Origin: a virus
Length of the DNA: 35,936 bases
Virus record (IMG/VR): IMGVR_UViG_3300017949_000026
Coordinates: 1 to 35,936 of that record
Reading direction: 5' to 3' (one strand)
How positions within the stretch are numbered: the stretch's first letter is position 1; each line of letters starts with the position of its first letter. A program made the position numbers and the translations under genes. The notes under the pieces were generated by a model that was not told where the DNA came from, ran no database searches, and was given only the letters and a program-made list of their open reading frames with translations. This document shows positions 1 through 6,668 of the stretch, piece by piece.

Positions 1-38
1 GAAACTGCGTATAATGATTTTGGTTCAACTGTTGCCAT
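1..38 (-). CDS. Truncated start of a late phage gene
   Basis: Only the first 12 codons and part of the next are in the window (reads MATVEPKSLYAV). The ATG at 38 is preceded by AAGGAT, a reasonable ribosome binding site. Two TATAAATA elements lie 29-50 bases upstream, so this is a leadered late gene and perhaps an abundant virion protein. The product cannot be identified from so few residues. Confidence 0.6.
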   Translation of the reverse strand, partial: MATVEPKSLYAV

Positions 39-66
39 AGTGTTTAAATCCTTTGTCTTATGTACT

Positions 67-87
67 TATTTATATGAATTATTTATA
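67..87 (-). promoter_or_regulatory. Twin T4-type late promoter elements
   Basis: Two exact TATAAATA octamers on the minus strand, at 80-87 and 67-74, spaced 13 bp apart. TATAAATA is the T4 late promoter consensus. They overlap the end of the gene at 79-528 and point at the truncated gene starting at 38. This is the strongest late-promoter match in the window. Confidence 0.65.
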
Positions 88-528
88 AAAGGACCAACTT
101 GGTGTGCCAATATACTTGCAGGCGTTGTTGGTCATGTGCCGTTCTTTGCCGTTTACTTTGATGTATGCTTGGTATGTACGGCAGTATCCGCCTGATATTG
201 GGTAGGAGTGTATGATACGCACCTTTCCGTTGGCCAGACGCTCCTTGCTGTACCAACTGACGATCTTGCCGTTCTCCGCGTTTGTTAGGGCGAAGAACAC
301 CGCTGATTCGTGCAGTTTCTTCTCTGTGCCGTTGAGCCTGAATCTCATGAACTGCGTCTTACGGAATAGGTAGGCAGGCATACTGTATTTGAGATCATCA
401 CCCAACCATTGCGGTTCTGGCATATCTCCTATTGTGCCTTTCGTGTCTCCTGGTGTTTTCGACCCTGCTAAAGCAATAGTCGAAAATAATAAACTACTCA
501 ATACTATGATAACCTTGAACAATTTCAT
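79..528 (-). CDS. Small exported protein, unknown function
   Basis: 149 residues from the ATG at 528. A longer form from 540 is possible, but the signal peptide fits the shorter one. The N-terminus is a classic signal peptide: Lys at residue 2, a hydrophobic stretch, then ALA followed by Gly-Ser as the likely cleavage site. The mature protein is basic, with two cysteines near the C-terminus that could form a disulphide. No family is recognised. It overlaps the 3' end of the next gene upstream and belongs to an envelope cluster with 494-853 and 860-1417. Confidence 0.65.
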   Translation of the reverse strand: MKLFKVIIVLSSLLFSTIALAGSKTPGDTKGTIGDMPEPQWLGDDLKYSMPAYLFRKTQFMRFRLNGTEKKLHESAVFFALTNAENGKIVSWYSKERLANGKVRIIHSYPISGGYCRTYQAYIKVNGKERHMTNNACKYIGTPSWSFYK

Positions 529-853
529 ATCCAGTCCCATCCATTTTCTGGCAGGCTATCTGCCTCTGTGTTATTATTACTTCACCTACCGGCATGTCCC
601 AGGTGTACATCTCGCAGGACTCCGCTATGCCCATGTCCTCCAGGAAGTCAGCGGCCCCGTCGTTGCACACCACCTTCTCCTCCACCTTGGATTCGAGGAT
701 GTTGCCGTCTGTGTCTACCACTCTTATCTGCGTGGTCTCCACGTCACAGTATTGGTCGCTCCACGGTCCACCGGCCTCGGACTTGCTTATCCAAAACAAC
801 TTGACGGCGAAGATTATGAGAGCCAGGGCGATCAATTTAATGATTAATCTCAT
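494..853 (-). CDS. Small exported or membrane-anchored protein
   Basis: 119 residues. Residues 1-22 form a hydrophobic signal or anchor segment, followed by SEAGG, a plausible cleavage site. The rest is acidic and has five cysteines, consistent with an oxidised periplasmic domain. Its ATG is 6 nt after the stop of the lipoprotein gene, and its 3' end overlaps the next gene by about 35 nt, so the three are probably cotranscribed. No family is recognised. Confidence 0.65.
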   Translation of the reverse strand: MRLIIKLIALALIIFAVKLFWISKSEAGGPWSDQYCDVETTQIRVVDTDGNILESKVEEKVVCNDGAADFLEDMGIAESCEMYTWDMPVGEVIITQRQIACQKMDGTGYEIVQGYHSIE

Positions 854-859
854 GTCGCC

Positions 860-1417
860 CTAGTTCTTCAGTACTTTGTCTGCGGCCGCATCGATGTCTG
901 TGGTGTCGATGTTCTGCGCCAATTTCATCTGCTTGATCTCTGAAACAATGTTCGCCACGTGGTCCTTGCCGATCTTCACCATCACATAAACCCTGTAAGA
1001 TTTATTCTTTGTAGTGTAGATCACCTGTCTGTCCACCTCGTAGTGTGTCACAAGTGTGTCGTTAATCACGTTCACGATGATGTCCTGCGATTGTGCAGTC
1101 ACCGTCATTGACTCGTTCGTACCAGCCTCGTTCTTGTTGATGGTAGATCTGTTGTTCATCTCACCATTGATCCTGTCAGCCAGTTTAGCCTTGGCAAGTA
1201 AAGTTGCCTTCTTAACAGCCAACTCCAAGTCCGGAGAAACAGCCGAAGCCGCCTCTTGGTAGAACTTCTTGGTTGTGTGTGGATACTTCACGTACCATTT
1301 AGGCGTCTTGTTGATCACACCGTTCTTGCTCATATCCGACTTCATCGAATACGTAGAACATTGTGCAAGGAAAACACCAGCGATGATAACAAGAAGTATA
1401 TTTTTTATGTTTGTCAT
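860..1417 (-). CDS. LPP20-like outer-membrane lipoprotein
   Basis: 185 residues with a lipoprotein signal: a hydrophobic stretch ending in LAQC, so Cys20 would be lipidated. The segment PKWYVKYP, followed by an alanine-rich helix ending in KAKLADRINGE, resembles the LPP20 lipoprotein family, whose members are bacterial surface lipoproteins. The C-terminal half alternates strand and helix. An AGGAAAG ribosome binding site precedes the ATG. It follows the 54-residue gene at 1425-1589 by 7 nt. A role in altering the infected cell's envelope is inference. Confidence 0.6.
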   Translation of the reverse strand: MTNIKNILLVIIAGVFLAQCSTYSMKSDMSKNGVINKTPKWYVKYPHTTKKFYQEAASAVSPDLELAVKKATLLAKAKLADRINGEMNNRSTINKNEAGTNESMTVTAQSQDIIVNVINDTLVTHYEVDRQVIYTTKNKSYRVYVMVKIGKDHVANIVSEIKQMKLAQNIDTTDIDAAADKVLKN

Positions 1418-1424
1418 ATCTTTC

Positions 1425-1589
1425 CTATGAGTTGAAGGTACCTATTAGATTACCTATGCCGTTGACGATGCTTGTTATCTTGTTCTCGATCGCCTGCAAG
1501 TCAATGCTGGCAACAAAGTTCTCATAACCGTTTGCACCTATCTGATAGCCTACGTAAAATATGGCACCTATTATTATTAGTTTAATCAT
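1425..1589 (-). CDS. 54-residue membrane miniprotein
   Basis: Short ORF reading MIKLIIIGAIFYVGYQIG at the N-terminus, a single membrane segment, then a polar amphipathic tail rich in Ile, Asn and Gly. It is the first gene after a good sigma70-type promoter whose -10 ends 6 nt before the ATG, so its mRNA would be nearly leaderless. It heads the small envelope cluster. No family is recognised. Confidence 0.6.
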   Translation of the reverse strand: MIKLIIIGAIFYVGYQIGANGYENFVASIDLQAIENKITSIVNGIGNLIGTFNS

Positions 1590-1595
1590 ACTACA

Positions 1596-1623
1596 ATTAT
1601 AGCATAGTTTCCAAATGCGTCAA
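1596..1623 (-). promoter_or_regulatory. Sigma70-type promoter
   Basis: Minus-strand TTGACG (1618-1623), 16 bp spacer, TATAAT (1596-1601). The -10 ends 6 nt before the ATG at 1589, so the predicted transcript starts at or next to the start codon. Confidence 0.7.
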
Positions 1624-1664
1624 CCAAAGTTGATCTTGCTAGAATGGTTGATTTTATTGACTTT

Positions 1665-1955
1665 TTACAGTATGGTCTTGATGAATCCTATGCCATCTAT
1701 GCCCAAATATACCAAATACATCGCAGTGAAGCCAAAACTCTTTCTGCTATATGCTCCGTACATCAGGAAGCAGGTCGCGACCAGGAAGAAGATGTAGGCA
1801 ATAAACATTGGTGGGTTTGGTGAATACCACATTAGGATCAGCGATGCGATAAGGTTGGAAATCATTCCAACTACCTCGCACCAGAATCTTACAGGGTTCG
1901 ACCTGTAGTCTTCCTTGATCCATTGTAATGTAGATTTTCTTCCTATTCGTGCCAT
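1665..1955 (-). CDS. Small polytopic membrane protein
   Basis: 96 residues from the ATG at 1955; an in-frame GTG at 1961 would add two residues. The N-terminus is basic and cytoplasmic-looking (MARIGRKSTLQW). It is followed by three hydrophobic segments at roughly residues 26-43, 49-66 and 74-90. It lies 10 nt after the stop of the 1966-2328 gene and is probably cotranscribed with it. No family is recognised. Confidence 0.65.
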   Translation of the reverse strand: MARIGRKSTLQWIKEDYRSNPVRFWCEVVGMISNLIASLILMWYSPNPPMFIAYIFFLVATCFLMYGAYSRKSFGFTAMYLVYLGIDGIGFIKTIL

Positions 1956-1965
1956 AGGCACATAC

Positions 1966-2328
1966 TTATTTGTTGCCCTTCATCAGGGTGATCTCCTTGG
2001 CACCTTCTTCGTCCCAAACAGGAACAAGATTGCTCTTGTGCATCAACCCTATGCCAAGTAATTTTCTTTCTCCTGAGTAAGCCTGTGGCGGTGCCTTCTT
2101 GCCACCTGCGACAGGTACCTTATCAGAACACTGAGGATAGTCAGGGTCTGCCTTGTATTCGGGTATGTCATACCCCTTGAAGTGCTTGGTCTTCTGCTTG
2201 AGAGTGTAAGTGTCGAGGCCTTGAGACTGCAACCATTCCTCGTGGTTGGCCTGTGCGTCACGATTACGTTTAGAGTTCTCGGCCTTTTTTCTCATTCTCT
2301 TTGCTAGTTTCAGTTGTATGAATCCCAT
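1966..2328 (-). CDS. Hypothetical basic phage protein
   Basis: 120 residues, lysine-rich at the N-terminus, without membrane segments or a recognisable domain. The ATG lies only 5 nt beyond the -10 box of a perfect consensus sigma70 promoter, so translation is probably leaderless. It is the first gene of a unit that continues into the membrane protein at 1665-1955. Confidence 0.65.
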   Translation of the reverse strand: MGFIQLKLAKRMRKKAENSKRNRDAQANHEEWLQSQGLDTYTLKQKTKHFKGYDIPEYKADPDYPQCSDKVPVAGGKKAPPQAYSGERKLLGIGLMHKSNLVPVWDEEGAKEITLMKGNK

Positions 2329-2333
2329 ACGTA

Positions 2334-2362
2334 ATTATAACACTATGGTAATTTGTTGTCAA
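2334..2362 (-). promoter_or_regulatory. Consensus sigma70-type promoter
   Basis: Minus-strand TTGACA (2357-2362), 17 bp spacer, TATAAT (2334-2339), a perfect consensus. The -10 ends 5 nt from the ATG at 2328. It overlaps the 3' end of the glucosaminidase gene. This is likely an early promoter using unmodified host RNA polymerase. Confidence 0.8.
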
Positions 2363-3041
2363 CTATGGCCTGTAATATGATTTCCGCGTATTCTGGGTTG
2401 GTGCTCCAGGCATTCATCCTTACCATCAATGCTCTGTAGTCCCATTGGCCTTTGTCTATCTGTTTTTCTCTTTCTATTCTGAATTCTTCGTAGGCCGGGT
2501 GCCTGTTCAAGATCGCGATCATGTCCCCTACTGACTTGCATTTGGTCAGATATTTCTTCACGCCCCATGGTGCATCCATGTTGCCTTTTGCTTTCATATG
2601 AGGAACGTTGTCTAAATCCCACGTCCTCACGCCGAACAATGCGTTGCCCTCATTGGCGAATCTGCTGGTACCCCATCCTGATTCCACACCTGCCATCGCT
2701 ATGATGATGCTGGTAGGAACCCTGCTCATCCTGTCAGTGGTGTAGTTAAGGTATTGCACACATCTGAGTGTTGTTTCTATGAATGAGTCTTTGTCGGTAT
2801 ATCGGAATTCAGGCTCTTCTAGTCCCAATAGATGAACCTCGCTCAACTCCTTCTTATGGAATTGATCTTCTAGTTTTTCAACCGTCCAAGGATTAGGGTA
2901 GAATGTGCCGCCTAGGAAAGAGCCACCTAGTCCTAGCATTGTCACTAGTATGGTGGCAAATATCCACTTGGTAATATTAAGGGAGGTGGACCGAGATTTT
3001 ATTGCATTGGCCTTTTTGGCACTATGGAAACTCGAGTCCAC
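2343..3041 (-). CDS. Membrane-anchored Bax-like glucosaminidase
   Basis: Peptidoglycan hydrolase, probably an endo-beta-N-acetylglucosaminidase. The core VESGWGTSRFANEGNALFG matches Bax and the glucosaminidase (GH73-like) fold, with the Glu of VESGWG as candidate catalytic acid. One membrane segment lies at about residues 26-44, placing the enzyme in the periplasm. I prefer a GTG start at 3041: it has GAGGGAG 9 nt upstream and lies 19 nt after the preceding stop. The ATG at 3140 would force an 80-nt overlap with that gene and add a Gln-rich tail. A role in lysis or wall remodelling is likely. Confidence 0.75.
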   Translation of the reverse strand: MDSSFHSAKKANAIKSRSTSLNITKWIFATILVTMLGLGGSFLGGTFYPNPWTVEKLEDQFHKKELSEVHLLGLEEPEFRYTDKDSFIETTLRCVQYLNYTTDRMSRVPTSIIIAMAGVESGWGTSRFANEGNALFGVRTWDLDNVPHMKAKGNMDAPWGVKKYLTKCKSVGDMIAILNRHPAYEEFRIEREKQIDKGQWDYRALMVRMNAWSTNPEYAEIILQAIVDNKLP

Positions 3042-3060
3042 TGTATTTTTCTCCCTCAAA

Positions 3061-3417
3061 TTATACCGCAACTTTCTGCTCTGTTGCTGTTGTTTCTGCT
3101 GTGTCTGTAGAATACTTCTTTTTGTATTCCGCTTCGGCATTTCTCATAGAGTTGTTCCAGTCTGCCTTAGACAATCCTGTGAACCTTGTGATGATACCGT
3201 CTGACATGATCTTGAATGAACCACATAACTTGTGTGATCCGTCTTCTGCAATCTTGTGTACAACACCTGTTGCCTTACCGTCAGCGTTCTCTCTGCCCAT
3301 GATGTACATATAGTTGCCTGATCTGCCTCTCCACTTGTTGTTGGTCTGTGTGTCTTCTTGACATCTAGATCTAACTTGATCCAAGACCAATTGTGCTTTT
3401 ACTGAACATTTATACAT
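3061..3417 (-). CDS. Hypothetical phage protein
   Basis: 118 residues, soluble and basic, with four cysteines in the first half and an Ala/Thr/Glu-rich C-terminus. The ATG at 3417 has AGGAGAAAG just upstream and a 20-30 nt leader from a sigma70-type promoter, so this is one of the leadered genes. No domain is recognised. Confidence 0.65.
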   Translation of the reverse strand: MYKCSVKAQLVLDQVRSRCQEDTQTNNKWRGRSGNYMYIMGRENADGKATGVVHKIAEDGSHKLCGSFKIMSDGIITRFTGLSKADWNNSMRNAEAEYKKKYSTDTAETTATEQKVAV

Positions 3418-3440
3418 ATCTTTCTCCTATTGTTACCACT

Positions 3441-3468
3441 ATTATAACAGGTAATGGTAAACAGTCAA
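3441..3468 (-). promoter_or_regulatory. Sigma70-type promoter with leader
   Basis: Minus-strand TTGACT (3463-3468), 16 bp spacer, TATAAT (3441-3446). It drives the gene at 3061-3417 and probably the glucosaminidase behind it. The transcript would carry a leader with AGGAGA. Confidence 0.7.
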
Positions 3469-3496
3469 CCTGGTAAAAAACCGCGTAAATTGGAAA

Positions 3497-4066
3497 TTAT
3501 TCGAAGATGTCTAGTCTTTTTATGTTGTTATCGATGGCTGACCACACCGTTTCTGCCATTGTCTTACCTGAAATAAATTCGGGATTTTTGTCAAACCTAC
3601 TCTGCATTTTGCAGGGATTAATTTTGATAAAAGTTGTCTGGGTGTATATGTTGGATAGCAGGTCGGTTATCCTATCCAGATAGGTTTTACTGCTGGCATA
3701 CACCACGTTTCTTGATTGCAGTTCTGTAACACTGATGGAACCTATTACTACCACGTGACCTTTTTTGTTCTTTGCAAGATATTTCTTCAGGAGCATTGTC
3801 ATCCCTGTGCAGTTGACCGCTATTGTGTTTTGGATGTAGTCAAAGTCCACTTCTTTCTCTTTAAACTCGAATTTCCTACCGTGCCTCATACCTGCTCCTG
3901 CCACGAGTATCAGACAATCGAATCCCTTGTAATCAAATTTTACTATTGACTCTGGTTTGCTGAGGTCCAGTTCCTCCCGTTTGGGGGCTACAAATTTGTG
4001 TGTTTTGTTTTTCAGCAGTGCCTGACCAACCAGGCTGGTGCCGCCTAGCAGTAGAATTTTCTTCAT
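3497..4066 (-). CDS. Short-chain dehydrogenase/reductase
   Basis: 189 residues, a compact NAD(P)-dependent SDR enzyme. The nucleotide-binding glycine motif is LLLGGTSLVGQ (residues 5-15). The catalytic set can be followed as Asn85, Ser110 (VIGSISV), Tyr123 and Lys127 (YASSK). The start at 4066 is chosen because AGGAG precedes it and its ATG overlaps the preceding stop as TAATG, giving translational coupling. It is shorter than the usual 240-250 residues, lacking C-terminal substrate-loop material. The substrate is unknown; a nucleotide-sugar or lipid role would suit the aminotransferase nearby. Confidence 0.75.
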   Translation of the reverse strand: MKKILLLGGTSLVGQALLKNKTHKFVAPKREELDLSKPESIVKFDYKGFDCLILVAGAGMRHGRKFEFKEKEVDFDYIQNTIAVNCTGMTMLLKKYLAKNKKGHVVVIGSISVTELQSRNVVYASSKTYLDRITDLLSNIYTQTTFIKINPCKMQSRFDKNPEFISGKTMAETVWSAIDNNIKRLDIFE

Positions 4067-4218
4067 TAGTGTCTCCTGTTGTACTGTTTGCAAAGATGCA
4101 CGTACACCGATTCCCAATATTTCTTGAACCATGGGTCAGTGGCATTCTGCATCATAGTATAAGCATTGTTTAGCAATCTATCCTTGCTGGGTAAAAATCT
4201 TTTTGCCAGAGGGGTCAT
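4066..4218 (-). CDS. 50-residue miniprotein in a coupled chain
   Basis: Starts MTPLAKRFLPSKDRLLNNAY and ends at a TAA at 4066-4068. Its ATG overlaps the stop of 4215-4736 as ATGA, and its stop overlaps the SDR start as TAATG. That double coupling is good evidence that it is translated. Basic, with Trp- and Tyr-containing helices; no family recognised. Confidence 0.6.
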   Translation of the reverse strand: MTPLAKRFLPSKDRLLNNAYTMMQNATDPWFKKYWESVYVHLCKQYNRRH

Positions 4219-4736
4219 TTCAGTTTAGCAAGTATCTCTGCTTCTCGTCTTTTTGCTTTTTCTTGTTTTACTCTTTCTATTTCCTCGATCTCTTCTTGTG
4301 TCTTGACCTTCTCAGGTTCCAATTGCGTGGGTGCCTCTATGGGAAGACCGCCGTTGTCAAACCATCTGCCGTCAGCGGTAACTGTGCATCTGCTATAGAA
4401 ACTCTTGTTCTCTTTGGTGATTGGATCCTTATTGGTTATTAATCTTCTTTTTCTGTAAAGTTTACCCTTGTACACCGTGCCGTCCTTCTGGAGAAGTGCA
4501 CCTTCGTTCCATAGGTTGCCGTACACCCTGTCAATCATTATGAATTCATCACCATCCTCGTCTTTTCTCTTCTTGGCGTTGTCATATCTTTTTGGTAATT
4601 TGTGTATCGATTCTGGTATTGAAGTATAGAATCTATTTGTATAGGATTGTACCTTTGGTTCTGCTTTGGTAGGTGCGACACCACTGCTGTCTGTAAGTTT
4701 GTTTAGATTTGCTAGAAGTTCTTTTGTTTTGCTCAT
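4215..4736 (-). CDS. Hypothetical phage protein with charged C-terminal helix
   Basis: 173 residues. The N-terminal third is polar. A central segment (IDRVYGNLWNEGALL onward) is probably beta-rich. The last 35 residues form a Glu/Lys-rich coiled-coil-like helix. The ATG at 4736 overlaps the stop of a short reading frame in the leader. No family is recognised. Confidence 0.65.
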   Translation of the reverse strand: MSKTKELLANLNKLTDSSGVAPTKAEPKVQSYTNRFYTSIPESIHKLPKRYDNAKKRKDEDGDEFIMIDRVYGNLWNEGALLQKDGTVYKGKLYRKRRLITNKDPITKENKSFYSRCTVTADGRWFDNGGLPIEAPTQLEPEKVKTQEEIEEIERVKQEKAKRREAEILAKLK

Positions 4737-4819
4737 AACTGTTTAACACTGAGGTTCCCAACGTAATCGCCCTCGGATTGTCACCACCCTTTGGGCACTA
4801 TATTACTCGCATAGGACAT
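4733..4819 (-). pseudogene. Leader ORF interrupted by an in-frame TGA
   Basis: From the ATG at 4819 the frame reads MSYASNIVPKGW, then TGA (4781-4783), then QSEGDYVGNLSVKQL and a final TGA that overlaps the next gene's start as ATGA. The frame is open on both sides, and its end is coupled exactly like its neighbours. This suggests a 28-residue gene broken by one stop, a recoding site, or a 12-residue leader peptide. It sits in the roughly 130-nt leader behind the promoter at 4876-4903. Confidence 0.35.
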
Positions 4820-4875
4820 AGACTGTCTCTTAAATTGAGTTTAAAAGTGACGACGTTGGCCCCTGTGTTTCTTAT

Positions 4876-4903
4876 AGTATACACTATTTTGGTTATTAGT
4901 CAA
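4876..4903 (-). promoter_or_regulatory. Sigma70-type promoter
   Basis: Minus-strand TTGACT (4898-4903), 16 bp spacer, TATACT (4876-4881). It overlaps the stop codon of the aminotransferase gene and would drive 4215-4736, 4066-4218 and the SDR with a leader of about 130 nt. Confidence 0.6.
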
Positions 4904-5957
4904 CCTTATCAAAATACTGCTTGACCGAACTTATGATTGTGGACACTTCTTGTTTGGTAAAGAATGGTGACAATGGCAGGCTCACGGATGTCTTGTTCAG
5001 CCTTTGGGTCATCGGTACCGATGTGCCATCTCCCCACATATTACTGAAGTTGTCAAAGAATCCTATCTGTGCGTCTATGCCTCTGCGTTGCATCGCCTTA
5101 AGGAAGTGATCCCTGTTATCAGTCTCTAATCCTAATTTGAAGTAGGATGGTTCGCACTTGGCATTTGGTTTGAAGAACCTCAAAGGATAACCACTCAGTT
5201 CTGCCATTACGTGTCTGGCTATGTCGGTCCTATCCTGTTTCCATTCCTTCCAGTACTTCATCCCCACACTCAATATAGCACACTGGAGTTCTTGTGCGGC
5301 ACCCCTGAATCCCAGCATCTCTATTGGAAGTTCTCTGTCCTCGCCCGACTTGCCGTGATTTATGGCACAGTCTATCTTGTGCGCCAAATGGTCATCGTCA
5401 GTTGCACAGGCTCCTGTGAATCCTCTCGTGCCCACAGGCTTCTGTCCACCAAAAGAGAAAGTGGATATGTCGCCGAAGTATCCGTCGTTCCTGCCGTTGT
5501 ACTTGGCTCCAAAACTCTGTGAACAGTCTGTGATTACTTTGCCTTCGTGCTTCAAAGCGTCATAGTCTGAGACGTTGCCCCAGTAGTTCACCAAGTTTAC
5601 TGCATCACATCCTTGTGGTATCTGTTTGATGTCTAACAGTGTGTCCTCATCACAATCCACATAGATTGGTTTGGAGAACGCCTGGTACTGGTTCACACAG
5701 GCCACGTAGTTGTAACTGCCGACCGCAACTTTCTTATCAAATAGGTCAAGTGCGTAGATGGCCGCCGTTATGGCCGCCGTGCCACTCATCGTCATGATCA
5801 CGTGCCTACGACCCGTTACTTCCTTCATCTGTTCCTGGCACAGTTCTGTGTACTTGCCACAGGCGTCCAGTCCATTGTCCATGACGTCCTGCAACACCGT
5901 GTCATACTCTGCCTTGTGTAGTTGGTACTGTCTTTTGTGCTGTTTTTGGAATATCAT
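4896..5957 (-). CDS. DegT/DnrJ/EryC1-type aminotransferase
   Basis: 353 residues, PLP-dependent sugar aminotransferase family. Visible landmarks are SGT at 58-60 (phosphate binding), Asp144 and Gln147 in DCSQSFGA (cofactor ring contacts) and Lys173 in SFGGQKPVG (Schiff-base lysine). Length is near the family norm of about 370. Such enzymes aminate keto-sugars for surface glycans. With the SDR, glycosyltransferase and methyltransferases in the window it may help alter host or virion glycans; that role is inference. Confidence 0.8.
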   Translation of the reverse strand: MIFQKQHKRQYQLHKAEYDTVLQDVMDNGLDACGKYTELCQEQMKEVTGRRHVIMTMSGTAAITAAIYALDLFDKKVAVGSYNYVACVNQYQAFSKPIYVDCDEDTLLDIKQIPQGCDAVNLVNYWGNVSDYDALKHEGKVITDCSQSFGAKYNGRNDGYFGDISTFSFGGQKPVGTRGFTGACATDDDHLAHKIDCAINHGKSGEDRELPIEMLGFRGAAQELQCAILSVGMKYWKEWKQDRTDIARHVMAELSGYPLRFFKPNAKCEPSYFKLGLETDNRDHFLKAMQRRGIDAQIGFFDNFSNMWGDGTSVPMTQRLNKTSVSLPLSPFFTKQEVSTIISSVKQYFDKVD

Positions 5958-5971
5958 TATTGTTATGTATC

Positions 5972-6496
5972 CTAGGTTTGGATCCCAAGCATTTTGAAGT
6001 GATCATCTAGTGTGTAGTTAGACAGATCTATGATGTGCCCATCAACACTCTTTATGTTATTGTTGTAACCAGCGGACAGGTACCTCCTGAAAGGATATTG
6101 CCAATTGCCTGCCTGTTGCCAATCCGACTCCAGAATGTGTTTATCTGAGTCACTGATCAAACACAACGGCATCTGTAGTGCCTGATCGGCTGTTATTAGA
6201 CCGTGTAAGTATGCATTTATTATCTTGTTCTGTGGAATCACGTGTTCGAGATGTTGTTTGCCTTCTATGTTATCAGCACGATAATGATAACCCATCGGTG
6301 CCAACTGTTTTTGCATGGACCTTATGTAAAGTGCCAAAGATGATTTTATGTGTTTCTTAGTTGCCTGGCTGTATTTGTCATCGAATAAGTCAGATTTCAT
6401 ATCATCAATATAGTTGGCTAATTCTTTTACTGCTGGTCTTGATTTAGATTTGAAACTTATCTCAGGCAGATTGTTAAGGCTTTGGTAGTCTATCAT
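5972..6496 (-). CDS. Possible HNH/DUF1524-like nuclease
   Basis: 174 residues. The segment LEHVIPQNK (about residues 83-91), followed about 25 residues later by MPLCLISDSDKH, resembles the His-Pro strand and the following Leu/Ser helix of HNH or DUF1524 (His-Me finger) nucleases. The N-terminal half is helical. No zinc cysteines are seen. It overlaps the 64-residue gene upstream by 23 nt. The nuclease call rests on a short motif; it may be an inactive relative. Confidence 0.4.
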   Translation of the reverse strand: MIDYQSLNNLPEISFKSKSRPAVKELANYIDDMKSDLFDDKYSQATKKHIKSSLALYIRSMQKQLAPMGYHYRADNIEGKQHLEHVIPQNKIINAYLHGLITADQALQMPLCLISDSDKHILESDWQQAGNWQYPFRRYLSAGYNNNIKSVDGHIIDLSNYTLDDHFKMLGIQT

Positions 6497-6668
6497 GAAA
6501 CTGCTCCCTTGTTACATTTGGCATCCATTCCAATTCCACCGCATCCGCTCCCTGGTCGTACTGCTCCTGCACGGACTCCTCTACGAGTTCCTGCGGTAGG
6601 CATAGCCACCAAGTCTCCGTCTTGCCTGACTTGGTGACCAGCATCTTGTAGGTCTCTTCCTTACCCAT
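6474..6668 (-). CDS. 64-residue acidic hypothetical protein
   Basis: Soluble small protein, acidic, with Trp pairs (ETWWLCLP and LEWMP). The ATG at 6668 overlaps the end of the ParB-like gene by 8 nt and its end overlaps the next gene by 23 nt, so it is translated within one operon. Function unknown. Confidence 0.6.
   Translation of the reverse strand: MGKEETYKMLVTKSGKTETWWLCLPQELVEESVQEQYDQGADAVELEWMPNVTREQFHDRLPKP

Noticed and set aside
389-863. Plus-strand ORFs opposite the envelope cluster.
   Set aside because: They are antisense to genes with clear signal peptides and have low-complexity Pro/Ser/Cys composition typical of shadow frames.
3042-3140. Longer N-terminus of the Bax-like protein.
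   Set aside because: It needs an 80-nt overlap with the preceding gene, while the GTG at 3041 has a good GAGGGAG and no overlap. Not fully excluded.
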